DNA of 37,911 nt. Origin: Microbacterium sp. 70-16 (GTDB taxonomy: Bacteria > Actinomycetota > Actinomycetes > Actinomycetales > Microbacteriaceae). The stretch is from the NCBI RefSeq assembly GCF_001898315.1, contig NZ_MKTQ01000019.1, positions 53,154 through 91,064 on the forward strand. Reading direction: 5' to 3'. A model generated the notes under the pieces. It did not search any database and had not been told where the DNA came from. It saw only the letters and a program-made list of their open reading frames with translations. Shown in pieces: positions 7,221 to 14,817 of this stretch. The position numbers and the translations under genes were made by a program. Numbering within the stretch: the stretch's first letter is position 1; every line of letters starts with the position of its first letter.

Positions 7221-8006
7221 ATGACGACCGCGACCCGCCAGATCTTCGTGCCCGCCGAGTCCGGCGGCCGCGCCATCCCGTACGTCCTCGACGGCGAGGG
7301 CCCCACGGTCGTGCTGCTGCCCGCGGCGGGCCTCGACATCGTCACGCTCGGCACGCTCGCGAGCATCCTCGTCGAAGAGGACTTCCGCGTGCTGCGGGTC
7401 GGCTCGCGGCGCCCCGCCGCCGGCGTCACCCCGACCCTGCACGACCTCGCGCAGGACGTCGTCGACGTCATGGACCATGTCGGCGTGACGGATGCCTGGA
7501 TCGGCGGCCACGCCCTCGGCGGCACGCTGGCCCGCATCATCTCGGTCGACCACACCGACCGCGTCGACGGCGTCATCATGCTCGCCGCAGAAGGCCCCAC
7601 CGCCCCGACCGCCGAGGCCACCGCCGCGCTGCGCACCGTGTTCACGACCGACGACGACGCCGAGGCCCTCGAAGCGCTGCCCGCCCTGATCGGACAGTCG
7701 GCCGACGCCGTGCACGCGTGGAACATCGTGAAGGCCGCCCGCGACGCCGACGTCGTCGCGATGCAGGATGCCGCCGTGGCATCCACCGCCTCCACGGAGT
7801 GGACCGAGCTCGCCGCCGGCGTGCCGGTGCTGCTCGTCGCGGGTGCCGAAGACGCCGTGTCGTCACCGCAGGATGCCGAGCAGCTGCAGGCCGCCGCGCC
7901 CGACCGTGTCAGCGTCGTGCGCCTCGACGGTGTCGGCCACCTGTTCCCCGTGACGCACCCAGGCGAGACGTCGTGGGTCATCGAGGACTACCTCGACTGG
8001 GACTGA
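7221..8006 (+). CDS. alpha/beta-hydrolase fold protein lacking the serine nucleophile
   Basis: A 261-residue alpha/beta-hydrolase fold protein of normal length. A core strand (PTVVLLPAAG) lies at about 28-37, and the nucleophile-elbow region DAWIGGHALGG at about 91-101. The acid (Asp211 in GAEDAV) and the histidine (His240 in DGVGHLF) are in the expected places. At the elbow, where GHSLGG is usual, the sequence is G-H-A-L-G-G, so the nucleophile is Ala98, encoded by GCC at 7512-7514. Without a serine, aspartate or cysteine there, normal ester or amide hydrolysis is not expected. It may be a non-hydrolytic family member or an inactivated paralogue. The frame is otherwise intact. Confidence 0.85.
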   Translation: MTTATRQIFVPAESGGRAIPYVLDGEGPTVVLLPAAGLDIVTLGTLASILVEEDFRVLRVGSRRPAAGVTPTLHDLAQDVVDVMDHVGVTDAWIGGHALGGTLARIISVDHTDRVDGVIMLAAEGPTAPTAEATAALRTVFTTDDDAEALEALPALIGQSADAVHAWNIVKAARDADVVAMQDAAVASTASTEWTELAAGVPVLLVAGAEDAVSSPQDAEQLQAAAPDRVSVVRLDGVGHLFPVTHPGETSWVIEDYLDWD

Positions 8007-8010
8007 CCCC

Positions 8011-8170
8011 GCGCAACCCGCACCGACGCGCGACAAGCGCCGCCGCGCAACCCGCGCCGCGGAACAAGCGCCCCCGCGCGACCCACGCCGCCGCGAGGCC
8101 GCGCGCAACACGCGCCCCCGCGCGACAAGCGCCGCCGCGCGACAAGCGCCGCCGCGCAACCCGCGCCGCC
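8011..8170. repeat. 17-bp tandem array A (about nine copies)
   Basis: A degenerate array with consensus GCGCRACMMGCGCCGCC. Copies begin at 8011, 8028, 8045, 8059, 8076, 8103, 8120, 8137 and 8154; those at 8120, 8137 and 8154 are contiguous and nearly identical. It starts five bases after the hydrolase-like stop and ends just before the stop of the convergent permease gene. The 17-bp period is not a codon multiple, so it is not a coding repeat. Confidence 0.85.
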
Positions 8171-8183
8171 ACACCCGCGCCGC

Positions 8184-9284
8184 TCAGGCGATGCGCGTCC
8201 CCGGCGGCAGCGTACGCGCGGGCGTGCGCGTGCGCGCCCACGCCCACCACAGCAGCAGCGCCGCGAGCGCCGTCTGCACCGCGAGTCCGACGAACCAGCT
8301 CGGCACGGTCGCGGCGATCGTGTCCTCGGGCGTGCGGTAGTCCGGGTTCGGAAGGTCTGAGTAGCGATAGTTGTCGGGATCGCACTCGTCCCACACCGTC
8401 TCGAGCTCGGGCGTGAGCTGCGCGCTGCGCACGCTGTACTTGAGCCAGCCGAACATGTCGTCGGGGCTGCCGTACTGGTCGAAGTGCGTCGGCGTCGCGT
8501 CGGCGAGGATGACGAACGGGTTCGCCGAGAGCATCCACCACACGTAGTCGAACCGCGGCACACGGTAAGTGCTGGTCTGCCAGTCCTGACAGATCATGTT
8601 GTCGGCGTCGCCGTAGCAGTCGCTGGATCCGTCCTTGCACGCGATGTTGCCCATCGCGTCGTACTCGGCGTACCGCGACTTCGACAACCCCTCGCTCGCG
8701 ACGGCCGAGCCGATCAGGCCGAAGCCGATGACGGTGCCGACGGCGAGCGCGGCGACCACGAGATACGTGACGGCGACCGAGAACAGCGGGCGGGCGAGGA
8801 TGCCCGACAGCGCAACGCCGATCGCCGCGATGATGCCCGTCTCGACGACGAGCACCACGAGCGAGATCAGCACAGTCCAAGGGTGCACGTCGCCGGCGAG
8901 CGTCGCGATGATGAGGAACGGAGCGGCCACGAGCGCGAAGGCGAGGCCCGTGATCCACGCCGCGACGAACTTGCCGAGCAGGATCTCGCCCGTCGTCGCG
9001 AGCGTGACCTGCACCGGAGCGAGCGTCGCGGCATCCCGGTCGCCGTTGATGCTGTTGCCGCTGAGGGTCGGCGAGACGAGCAGGATCAGCAGCAGCGTGA
9101 CGTACACGACGACCGAGTAGACGCCGGCGCCGCCGATCCCCCAGCCGCCGTACGCGAGGAACGCGAGCGCGGTGACGCCGACCAGCAGCAGGGCGAACAC
9201 GCCCAGCAGCACATACCACGACACAGTGCGCACGCGCTGCAGCAGTTCGAGGCGGGCGATCGTCCACAGGCGCGCGGCGTTCAC
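8184..9284 (-). CDS. ABC-2 type transporter permease
   Basis: A 366-residue permease. An N-terminal helix (about 22-45) is followed by five more hydrophobic segments to about residue 205. A large extracytoplasmic loop (about 215-325) precedes a C-terminal helix near 333-352. The loop holds four cysteines (IACKD, SDCYG, MICQD, DECDP), enough for two disulfides. The motif LVSPTLSGNSINGDRD is typical of ABC-2 exporters. The GTG start overlaps the stop of the upstream ATPase gene (GTGA), so the two form one transporter. It probably exports a lipid, drug or cell-surface component; the substrate cannot be read from sequence. Confidence 0.87.
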   Translation of the reverse strand: MNAARLWTIARLELLQRVRTVSWYVLLGVFALLLVGVTALAFLAYGGWGIGGAGVYSVVVYVTLLLILLVSPTLSGNSINGDRDAATLAPVQVTLATTGEILLGKFVAAWITGLAFALVAAPFLIIATLAGDVHPWTVLISLVVLVVETGIIAAIGVALSGILARPLFSVAVTYLVVAALAVGTVIGFGLIGSAVASEGLSKSRYAEYDAMGNIACKDGSSDCYGDADNMICQDWQTSTYRVPRFDYVWWMLSANPFVILADATPTHFDQYGSPDDMFGWLKYSVRSAQLTPELETVWDECDPDNYRYSDLPNPDYRTPEDTIAATVPSWFVGLAVQTALAALLLWWAWARTRTPARTLPPGTRIA

Positions 9285-10210
9285 GAGCGGCCTCCAAGGT
9301 CGAGGAAGGTGTGTTCCAGGATGCCCGTCGCCGCGGCGAACTCGGCAACCGGTAGGCCCGCGGCGACGAGGGCCGCAAGGGCCGTCGCGGCGTCGGCGTC
9401 GGAGCCGAAGGACACGAGCAGGTCGCGGCGGTCGATGGGGATCAGCGCGGCATCCAGCCCCAGTGCCTGCGCGACCGGGACGACGGCGGCGCGGGCATCA
9501 CGGTCGGCGAGACGGATGCGCCACGACCGGCCGCGGGTCGCGGCCGCCGCAACCCGGTCGGCACCGACGGTCGCGCCTTCGACGAGGAACACCGCGTCGT
9601 CGACGACCTCCTCGAGCTCCGACAGGATGTGGCTGGAGATCAGGATCGTGCGCCCCTCGGCGGCGAGCCGGCGCAGCAGCGTGCGCAGCTCGACGCGCGC
9701 CTGCGGATCGAGGCCCGAGGCGGGCTCGTCGAGAAGCAGCACACGCGGGTCGTGCACGAGTGCGCGCGCCAGGCCGAGCCGCTGCTTCTGCCCGCGCGAG
9801 AAGACGCGGGCCGGGGTGTCGGCAAGCTCACGCAGCCCCACTTCGTCGAGCAGGCGGTGCGCGCCCTGACCTGCCTGATCACGGTCGAGCCCATACAGGC
9901 GGCCCGTCATGACGAGCGTCTCGCGGGCGGTCAGCGACGGCCAGGCGCCGAGCGCATCAGGCATCCAGCCCACGATCGCTCGGACGGCGGCCGGATCCGC
10001 CACCGGATCGATGCCACCGATGCGCAGCTGGCCGGCGTCGGGTGCCAGCAGCGAGGCGAGCATCAGCAACAGCGTCGTCTTGCCCGAGCCGTTCGGGCCG
10101 ACCAGGCCCGTGACAGCGCCCGCGCGGGCATCCAGCGTGACGTCGCGGACGGCGTGCACGTTCCCGAAGGAACGGCGCACGCCTGCGGCGGCGATTCCGG
10201 GAGAGCTCAT
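9281..10210 (-). CDS. ABC transporter ATP-binding protein
   Basis: A 309-residue ATPase. It has Walker A GPNGSGKTT (about 38-46), the signature FSRGQKQRLGLARAL (about 138-152) and Walker B VLLLDEPASGLDP (about 158-170). A short accessory C-terminal domain follows after residue 215, as in exporters of the CcmA/DrrA type. The signature begins FSRGQ rather than LSGGQ, which is common in this class. It pairs with the overlapping permease gene. The ATG is preceded by TAGGGT six bases upstream, pointing to a leaderless transcript. Confidence 0.9.
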   Translation of the reverse strand: MSSPGIAAAGVRRSFGNVHAVRDVTLDARAGAVTGLVGPNGSGKTTLLLMLASLLAPDAGQLRIGGIDPVADPAAVRAIVGWMPDALGAWPSLTARETLVMTGRLYGLDRDQAGQGAHRLLDEVGLRELADTPARVFSRGQKQRLGLARALVHDPRVLLLDEPASGLDPQARVELRTLLRRLAAEGRTILISSHILSELEEVVDDAVFLVEGATVGADRVAAAATRGRSWRIRLADRDARAAVVPVAQALGLDAALIPIDRRDLLVSFGSDADAATALAALVAAGLPVAEFAAATGILEHTFLDLGGRS

Positions 10211-10216
10211 GGGCCC

Positions 10217-10222
10217 ACCCTA
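10217..10222 (-). promoter_or_regulatory. -10 hexamer TAGGGT of the ABC exporter operon
   Basis: On the minus strand TAGGGT ends six bases before the ATG of the ATPase gene. This geometry recurs in the window and indicates leaderless transcription. Confidence 0.5.
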
Positions 10223-10263
10223 TGGGGCGGCTGTGCACGGGGCGGGGAGCGCCCGGTGAATTG

Positions 10264-11307
10264 TCAGCGAATGCGGTCGCGGAAGAACGCGACGCCGAGA
10301 TCGGCGTGATCGACGAAGACGCCGTCGACCCCGGCATCCGCGATCACCTGCCACTCGGCCTCGTAGTCGCCGAAGGCGCTCTTGTCGCGTCCGCGTCGGA
10401 ACTGCGCGATCAGGAACTTGTTCTCTGGGCGGCAAGTCCACGTGAACACGCGCAGCCCGCGGTCGTGTGCGTCGGCGACGACGCGCGAAGGCCCGGCCGT
10501 CCGGCCGAGGCGATCGGGCGCGAGGATCATCCGCTTGTCGAGGCTGATCCCGTCGACCGCGCCGACGAGCGCGTCCAGGCCCGCCGGTGAGGCTTGCTCG
10601 CGATAGGTCGGGGCGGCGGTCTTGCCCGCGGCGGCTGTGCCCGAGGCCGCGGCCGCGGCGAGGTCGTACGGGTGACCGGATGCCTCGAGCAGATAGATGT
10701 AGCTGCCTCGCACCCCCTGTGCGCGCACCTGCGCCAAAACGGTGGATTCGAACGACTCCAGCACAAGAGGCAGCTCGCCGTCGGCCCAGTGCGCGGCGCG
10801 CAGTTCGGCCGCGATCGTCCCGGCGACGTCGTAACCGAGGCCGGCGAAGTAGGTCGCGTGCTTGATCTCGAGCACGACGCCGATCTCGCGTCCCTGATCG
10901 AGGGATGCCTGGCGCACAAGATCGAGCAGGTCACTCAGACGCAGCGGCGGCTGCGCGTCGTCGAAGGTCGCGCTCTGCCGCCGCAGTTGCGGCAACCGCT
11001 CACGACAGCGCAGCGTCGACAGCTCACCCCACGTGAAGTCCTCGGTGAACCAGCCCGTCAGCTCGTCGCCGTCGATGGTCTTGGTGGTGCGGCGATCGGC
11101 GAACTCGGGGTGATCAGCGACGTTCGTCGTCGAGCCGATCTCGTTCTCGTGGCGCACCACGAGGATGCCGTCGGAGGTGAACACGACGTCGGGCTCGACG
11201 GCATCCACCCCCAACGCGAGTGCGAGATCGTACGACGATCGGGTGTGCTCAGGACGGTAGCCCGGGGCTCCGCGGTGACCGATCACGAGGGGACGACGAC
11301 GCGGCAT
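10264..11307 (-). CDS. glycerophosphodiester phosphodiesterase
   Basis: A 347-residue GDPD-family enzyme with a TIM-barrel core. The catalytic opening HRGAPGYRPEHT places His11, and VEPDVVFTSDG supplies Glu38 and Asp40, with His53 in VVRHE. This is the metal and general-acid/base set that hydrolyses glycerophosphodiesters to sn-glycerol-3-phosphate and an alcohol. Long insertions before VVLEIKHATY resemble the larger GlpQ-like members. There is no signal peptide, so it should act in the cytosol. The chosen ATG (codon 19 of the open frame) has TACGCT six bases upstream; the longer frame reads into the intergenic region. Confidence 0.88.
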   Translation of the reverse strand: MPRRRPLVIGHRGAPGYRPEHTRSSYDLALALGVDAVEPDVVFTSDGILVVRHENEIGSTTNVADHPEFADRRTTKTIDGDELTGWFTEDFTWGELSTLRCRERLPQLRRQSATFDDAQPPLRLSDLLDLVRQASLDQGREIGVVLEIKHATYFAGLGYDVAGTIAAELRAAHWADGELPLVLESFESTVLAQVRAQGVRGSYIYLLEASGHPYDLAAAAASGTAAAGKTAAPTYREQASPAGLDALVGAVDGISLDKRMILAPDRLGRTAGPSRVVADAHDRGLRVFTWTCRPENKFLIAQFRRGRDKSAFGDYEAEWQVIADAGVDGVFVDHADLGVAFFRDRIR

Positions 11308-11313
11308 GGTTCC

Positions 11314-11319
11314 AGCGTA
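11314..11319 (-). promoter_or_regulatory. -10 hexamer TACGCT of the GDPD gene
   Basis: TACGCT on the minus strand lies six bases before the ATG at 11307. It supports this start over the upstream in-frame one. Confidence 0.5.
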
Positions 11320-11517
11320 AGCGGGGCATCGTGCCGTTCGGGGCTCGCAAATGGTTCTCATAGCGAGGTTTCGGCACCCATTCGCGCTCCGCGAAACTCG
11401 AGCCTGCGGTTCAAAGGCGCCTCACAGCCGAGCACCTGCCTGAGCGATCAGGGGTCGGATACGCTGGAACTCCGCAGGTATCCGCCGCGGCACCCACGCA
11501 TTGGAGTTGAGACCACC

Positions 11518-12426
11518 ATGGCCTCGAGCAGCAATCCCGCATTCAACAATCCCGCGTTCCAGGAGCAGCGGCCCGGATTGACTCCGCCGGCTGCTCAGAC
11601 CCAGTTCGCGACCTCGTCCGCGCAGTCGGTCGACCTCGCCGCGCAGGCTCAGCTCGAGGGCGCTTTCGCCGCCCCCGCCGCCGGCTCGGTGCAGACCGGT
11701 CGCATGACCGTCGAGGACACCGTCGTCAAGACCCTCGGCCTGTTCGCGATCCTTCTCGTCACCGCCGTCGCCGGTTGGGTGTGGACGATGGCGCCGGTCA
11801 CAGCCGCGAACCCCGTCCCGACGATCATGCCGTGGATCATCGGCGCGCTCGGCGGCTTCGTGCTCGCGATGGTCGTGACCTTCACGTCGCGCAAGAAGAT
11901 CCGCCCCGCCCTGATCTTCGCCTACGCCGCCTTCGAGGGTCTGTTCATCGGATCGATCTCGGCGTACTTCGAGTACCTGTGGCCCGGCATCGTCGTGCAG
12001 GCGACGATCGCGACCCTCTCGGTGGTCGGAGTCACGCTGGCCCTGTTCGCGAGCGGCAAGGTCCGCGCCTCGGCGAAGGCGACGAAGGTCTTCCTCATCG
12101 CGATGGTCGGCTACCTTGTCTTCTCGCTGGTCAACGTCGTCATGATGATGTTCGGCGCGTTCGGCGCCGACAGCGCCGGCCCGTTCGGCATGTACAGCCA
12201 GCCGAGCTTCATCCTCGGCATCCCGTGGGGTGTCATCATCGGCGTCTTCGTCGTCATCATGGCCGCGTACTCGCTCGTGCTCGACTTCGATTCGATCCAG
12301 CAGGGGGTGCGCAACGGCGCTCCCCGTCAGTACGGCTGGCTCGGCGCCTTCGGCATCATGGTCACGGTCGTCTGGCTCTACGTCGAGCTGCTGCGCATGA
12401 TCGCGATCCTCCGCGGCAACAACTGA
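11518..12426 (+). CDS. Bax inhibitor-1/YccA family membrane protein
   Basis: A 302-residue protein. Residues 1-62 are a polar N-terminus with an NPAFNNPAFQEQ repeat, typical of actinobacterial members. Seven hydrophobic helices follow from about 68 to 300. AFEGLFIGSISAYFEY (about 139-154) matches the BI-1/YccA core, and the DFDSIQQGVRNGAP segment carries the conserved C-terminal aspartates. Bacterial homologues such as YetJ are pH-sensitive calcium-leak channels; transfer of that role here is inference. The ATG lies 14 bases after GGAG. A large hairpin begins inside the stop codon. Confidence 0.9.
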   Translation: MASSSNPAFNNPAFQEQRPGLTPPAAQTQFATSSAQSVDLAAQAQLEGAFAAPAAGSVQTGRMTVEDTVVKTLGLFAILLVTAVAGWVWTMAPVTAANPVPTIMPWIIGALGGFVLAMVVTFTSRKKIRPALIFAYAAFEGLFIGSISAYFEYLWPGIVVQATIATLSVVGVTLALFASGKVRASAKATKVFLIAMVGYLVFSLVNVVMMMFGAFGADSAGPFGMYSQPSFILGIPWGVIIGVFVVIMAAYSLVLDFDSIQQGVRNGAPRQYGWLGAFGIMVTVVWLYVELLRMIAILRGNN

Positions 12427-12474
12427 GTCGAGGCGGATCAATGCGGCGCAGCCGCGTTGATGCGCCTGCGACTC
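12425..12474. terminator. hairpin overlapping the BI-1 stop codon
   Basis: A long, slightly interrupted hairpin. The inner stem is ATCAATGCGGC with GCCGCGTTGAT (one G-U pair) around a GCA loop. The outer stem is GAGTCG-GGCG with CGCC-GACTC. It starts at the second base of the TGA stop. It could end transcription or protect the 3' end. Confidence 0.6.
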
Positions 12475-12475
12475 A

Positions 12476-12510
12476 GGTTGAGTAGCCGCCACAGGCGGCG
12501 TATCGAAACC
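12476..12510. repeat. interspersed imperfect palindrome, GGTTGAGTAG...TATCGAAACC type
   Basis: A 35-bp imperfect palindrome: GGTTGAGTAGCCGCC, ACA, then GGCGGCGTATCGAAACC. From memory, elements with these ends (read in reverse, GGTTTCGATACG...CTACTCAACC) are scattered between genes in many Microbacteriaceae and Micrococcales genomes. This is one copy. Confidence 0.6.
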
Positions 12511-12525
12511 TCTCCTCACGCGCTC

Positions 12526-12555
12526 AGGCCCGTCCGGCACCCGCCGGGCGGGCCT
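12526..12555 (+). terminator. intrinsic terminator
   Basis: AGGCCCGTCCGGC (12526-12538) pairs with GCCGGGCGGGCCT (12543-12555) around ACCC, with one T-G wobble, followed by TTTC. It is the most classical terminator downstream of the BI-1 gene. Confidence 0.75.
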
Positions 12556-12592
12556 TTCGCATCCCCGCGCTCGCCCCGCCCCCGTTCCCTAT

Positions 12593-12663
12593 CGCGAGAC
12601 TGCGCTCTCGCGACGAGACTGCCAACCCTGCGCGCAGTCTCGTCGTCTAAACGCAGTCTCGCG
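12593..12663. repeat. nested palindrome R3 (GAGACTGC type)
   Basis: Two inverted repeats, one inside the other. Outer arms CGCGAGACTGCG (12593-12604) and CGCAGTCTCGCG (12652-12663) are perfect over 12 bp. Inner arms CGACGAGACTGC (12611-12622) and GCAGTCTCGTCG (12634-12645) are also perfect over 12 bp. Both pairs share the core GAGACTGC. It lies between convergent genes. Confidence 0.88.
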
Positions 12664-12687
12664 TTCATGGACGGCGCGCGCAGACGA

Positions 12688-12717
12688 CGGATGCCGGGGC
12701 GCGGGCCCCGGCATCCG
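12688..12717. terminator. guaA-side terminator hairpin
   Basis: A perfect 13-bp stem, CGGATGCCGGGGC (12688-12700) with GCCCCGGCATCCG (12705-12717), and a four-base loop. It lies 21 bases past the guaA stop. Like the hairpin at 2799-2832, it is an inverted pair of GGATGCC. Confidence 0.8.
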
Positions 12718-12738
12718 TTGACACAACGTGGGGGTGTG

Positions 12739-14319
12739 TCACTCCCACTCGATGGTTCCCGGGGGCTTCGACGTGACGTCGAGCACGACGCGGTTGATCT
12801 CGCGCACCTCGTTCGTGATGCGGTTCGAGATCTTCGAGAGCACGTCGTAGGGCAGGCGGCTCCAGTCGGCGGTCATCGCGTCCTCGCTCGAGACGGGGCG
12901 CAGCACGATCGGATGCCCGTACGTGCGGCCGTCGCCCTGCACACCCACCGAGCGCACGTCGGCGAGCAGCACGACGGGGCACTGCCAGATCTCGCCGTCC
13001 AGGCCCGCGCGCGTCAGCTCCTCGCGGGCGATGGCATCGGCATCCCGCAGAATCTCGAGACGGTCAGCGGTGACCTCACCCACGATGCGGATGCCGAGGC
13101 CGGGGCCCGGAAACGGCTGGCGCGCGACGATCGCTTCGGGCAGGCCCAGCTCGCGGCCGATCGCGCGGACCTCGTCCTTGAAGAGCGTGCGCAGCGGTTC
13201 GACGAGCTCGAACTGCAAGTCCTCCGGAAGGCCTCCGACGTTGTGATGGCTCTTGATGTTGGCCGTACCGGTGCCACCGCCCGACTCGACGACGTCGGGG
13301 TAGAGCGTTCCCTGCACCAGGAACCGGATCGGCTCACCCTGTGCCGCCGCCTCGGCGACGAGGTCAGCCTGCACCTTCTCGAACGCGCGGATGAACTCGC
13401 GGCCAATGATCTTGCGCTTCTGCTCGGGGTCGCTGACACCGGCGAGCGCGTTGAGGAACGTCTCGCGAGCATCGACCGTGATCAGGCGCACACCGGTGGA
13501 TGCCACGTAGTCGTTCTCGACCTGCTCGCGCTCGCCCTTGCGCAGCAGCCCGTGGTCAACGAACACCGCGACGAGCTGGTCGCCGACGGCCTCGTGCACG
13601 AGCGCCGTCGAGACCGCCGAGTCGACGCCGCCGGACAGCGCCGACAGCACCCGCCCGGTGCCGACCTGGGCGCGGATCTTCGCGACCTGCTCGGCGATGA
13701 CGTTGCCGCTGTTCCAGTCCGCCGCGAGCCCCGCGGCCTTGTGCAGGAAGTTGACGAGCACGTCCTGGCCGTAGTCCGAGTGCTTCACCTCAGGATGCCA
13801 CTGCACGCCGTAGAAGCACTTCTCGGCATTGCCGAAGGCGGCGACCGGCGTCGCCGCCGTCGAGGCGAGCACGTCGAAGCCCGCGGGAGCCGCAGACACC
13901 TGGTCGCCGTGACTCATCCACACGTTCTGCTCGGCGGGCTGGCCGCCCAGCAAGACGCCGCCGTCTCCGGCGACGGTGGCATCCGTCGCCCCGTACTCGC
14001 GCAGGCCGGTGTTCGCGACCGTGCCGCCGAGCTGCTGTGCCATCACCTGGAACCCGTAGCAGATGCCGAGGGTCGGGATGCCGAGCTGCAGGATGCCCGG
14101 GTCAAGCGAGGGTGCGCCGTCTTCGTAGACCGACGACGGACCACCCGACAGGATCAGAGCGACCGGCTGCTTCGCGGCCACATCGGCAGCTGTCGCGGTG
14201 TGCGGGACGATCTCGCTGTAGACGCCCGCCTCGCGGACGCGGCGCGCGATCAGCTGCGCATACTGCGCGCCGAAGTCGACGACGAGGACGGGACGCTGGT
14301 CGGTCTGGGTGTCGGTCAC
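12739..14319 (-). CDS. guaA: GMP synthase (glutamine-hydrolysing)
   Basis: A 526-residue enzyme, the normal length. It amidates XMP to GMP with ATP and glutamine, the last step of guanylate synthesis. Residues 1-195 are a class I glutamine amidotransferase with LSGGPSSV, nucleophile Cys87 in GICYGFQ, and a WHPE catalytic histidine. The ATP-pyrophosphatase domain has the PP-loop LSGGVDSAV at about 230. The C-terminal dimerisation domain contains [11 protein letters not shown] and ends [11 protein letters not shown]. The GTG start overlaps the upstream DUF3817 stop (GTGA). It is the last gene of a tight string with guaB3, SURF1 and DUF3817 genes. Confidence 0.97.
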   Translation of the reverse strand: MTDTQTDQRPVLVVDFGAQYAQLIARRVREAGVYSEIVPHTATAADVAAKQPVALILSGGPSSVYEDGAPSLDPGILQLGIPTLGICYGFQVMAQQLGGTVANTGLREYGATDATVAGDGGVLLGGQPAEQNVWMSHGDQVSAAPAGFDVLASTAATPVAAFGNAEKCFYGVQWHPEVKHSDYGQDVLVNFLHKAAGLAADWNSGNVIAEQVAKIRAQVGTGRVLSALSGGVDSAVSTALVHEAVGDQLVAVFVDHGLLRKGEREQVENDYVASTGVRLITVDARETFLNALAGVSDPEQKRKIIGREFIRAFEKVQADLVAEAAAQGEPIRFLVQGTLYPDVVESGGGTGTANIKSHHNVGGLPEDLQFELVEPLRTLFKDEVRAIGRELGLPEAIVARQPFPGPGLGIRIVGEVTADRLEILRDADAIAREELTRAGLDGEIWQCPVVLLADVRSVGVQGDGRTYGHPIVLRPVSSEDAMTADWSRLPYDVLSKISNRITNEVREINRVVLDVTSKPPGTIEWE

Positions 14320-14804
14320 CGTTGGTTCTCCGTCGGGATCTGCTGAGTGAGAGAAGAGTGCTCGGCGCGCGAGTGCAGTTCGGTCGCCTCGCGATCGGCG
14401 AGGTATGCGCGCACCTCGCGGGCGACGCGGGCCTCCATGAAGAACGACAACAGCGGCACGATGCCGCCGAGCGCGAGCGTGACGAACCGCAGGAAGCCCC
14501 AGCGCATGAGGCTCCACACGCGGAAGCATGCGAACAGGTACACGACGTAGAACCAGCCGTGCGCGATGAGGATGCCCAGGGACAGGTTCGTCCCGTCGCC
14601 GGTCGACTCGCCGAAGGCGTCGACGTGTGCGAACCAGAGGAGCCCGCCCGACCCGCCCAGGAACAGCTCGAGCCCGAAGGCGTACTTCAGGATCATCTCG
14701 GCGCACAGCAACAGCAGCATGCAGCCGGTGATGACCGACGCGATCTGGTAGAAGCGCAGCGCGCCGCGGATCGCCGGGAACGTGGCGAGCTTCGGCTGGG
14801 GCAT
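14316..14804 (-). CDS. DUF3817 integral membrane protein
   Basis: A 162-residue membrane protein. It has about four hydrophobic helices (about 18-38, 72-90, 96-108 and 108-126), and a [16 protein letters not shown] motif at about 122-137 that I associate with the DUF3817 family. The polar C-terminal tail overlaps the guaA start. This gene beside guaA is common in Micrococcales. Its function is unknown. The ATG at 14804 has TAGACT seven bases upstream and no SD, so a secondary leaderless promoter is likely even though it lies in an operon. Confidence 0.85.
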   Translation of the reverse strand: MPQPKLATFPAIRGALRFYQIASVITGCMLLLLCAEMILKYAFGLELFLGGSGGLLWFAHVDAFGESTGDGTNLSLGILIAHGWFYVVYLFACFRVWSLMRWGFLRFVTLALGGIVPLLSFFMEARVAREVRAYLADREATELHSRAEHSSLTQQIPTENQR

Positions 14805-14811
14805 GGCCCCA

Positions 14812-14817
14812 AGTCTA
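14812..14817 (-). promoter_or_regulatory. -10 hexamer TAGACT overlapping the SURF1 stop codon
   Basis: TAGACT on the minus strand lies seven bases before the DUF3817 ATG. Its first three bases are the TAG stop codon of the SURF1 gene (14817-14815). Confidence 0.5.

Noticed and set aside
8011..8170. CRISPR array
   Set aside because: Units are contiguous 17-bp copies without spacers, and no cas genes are present.
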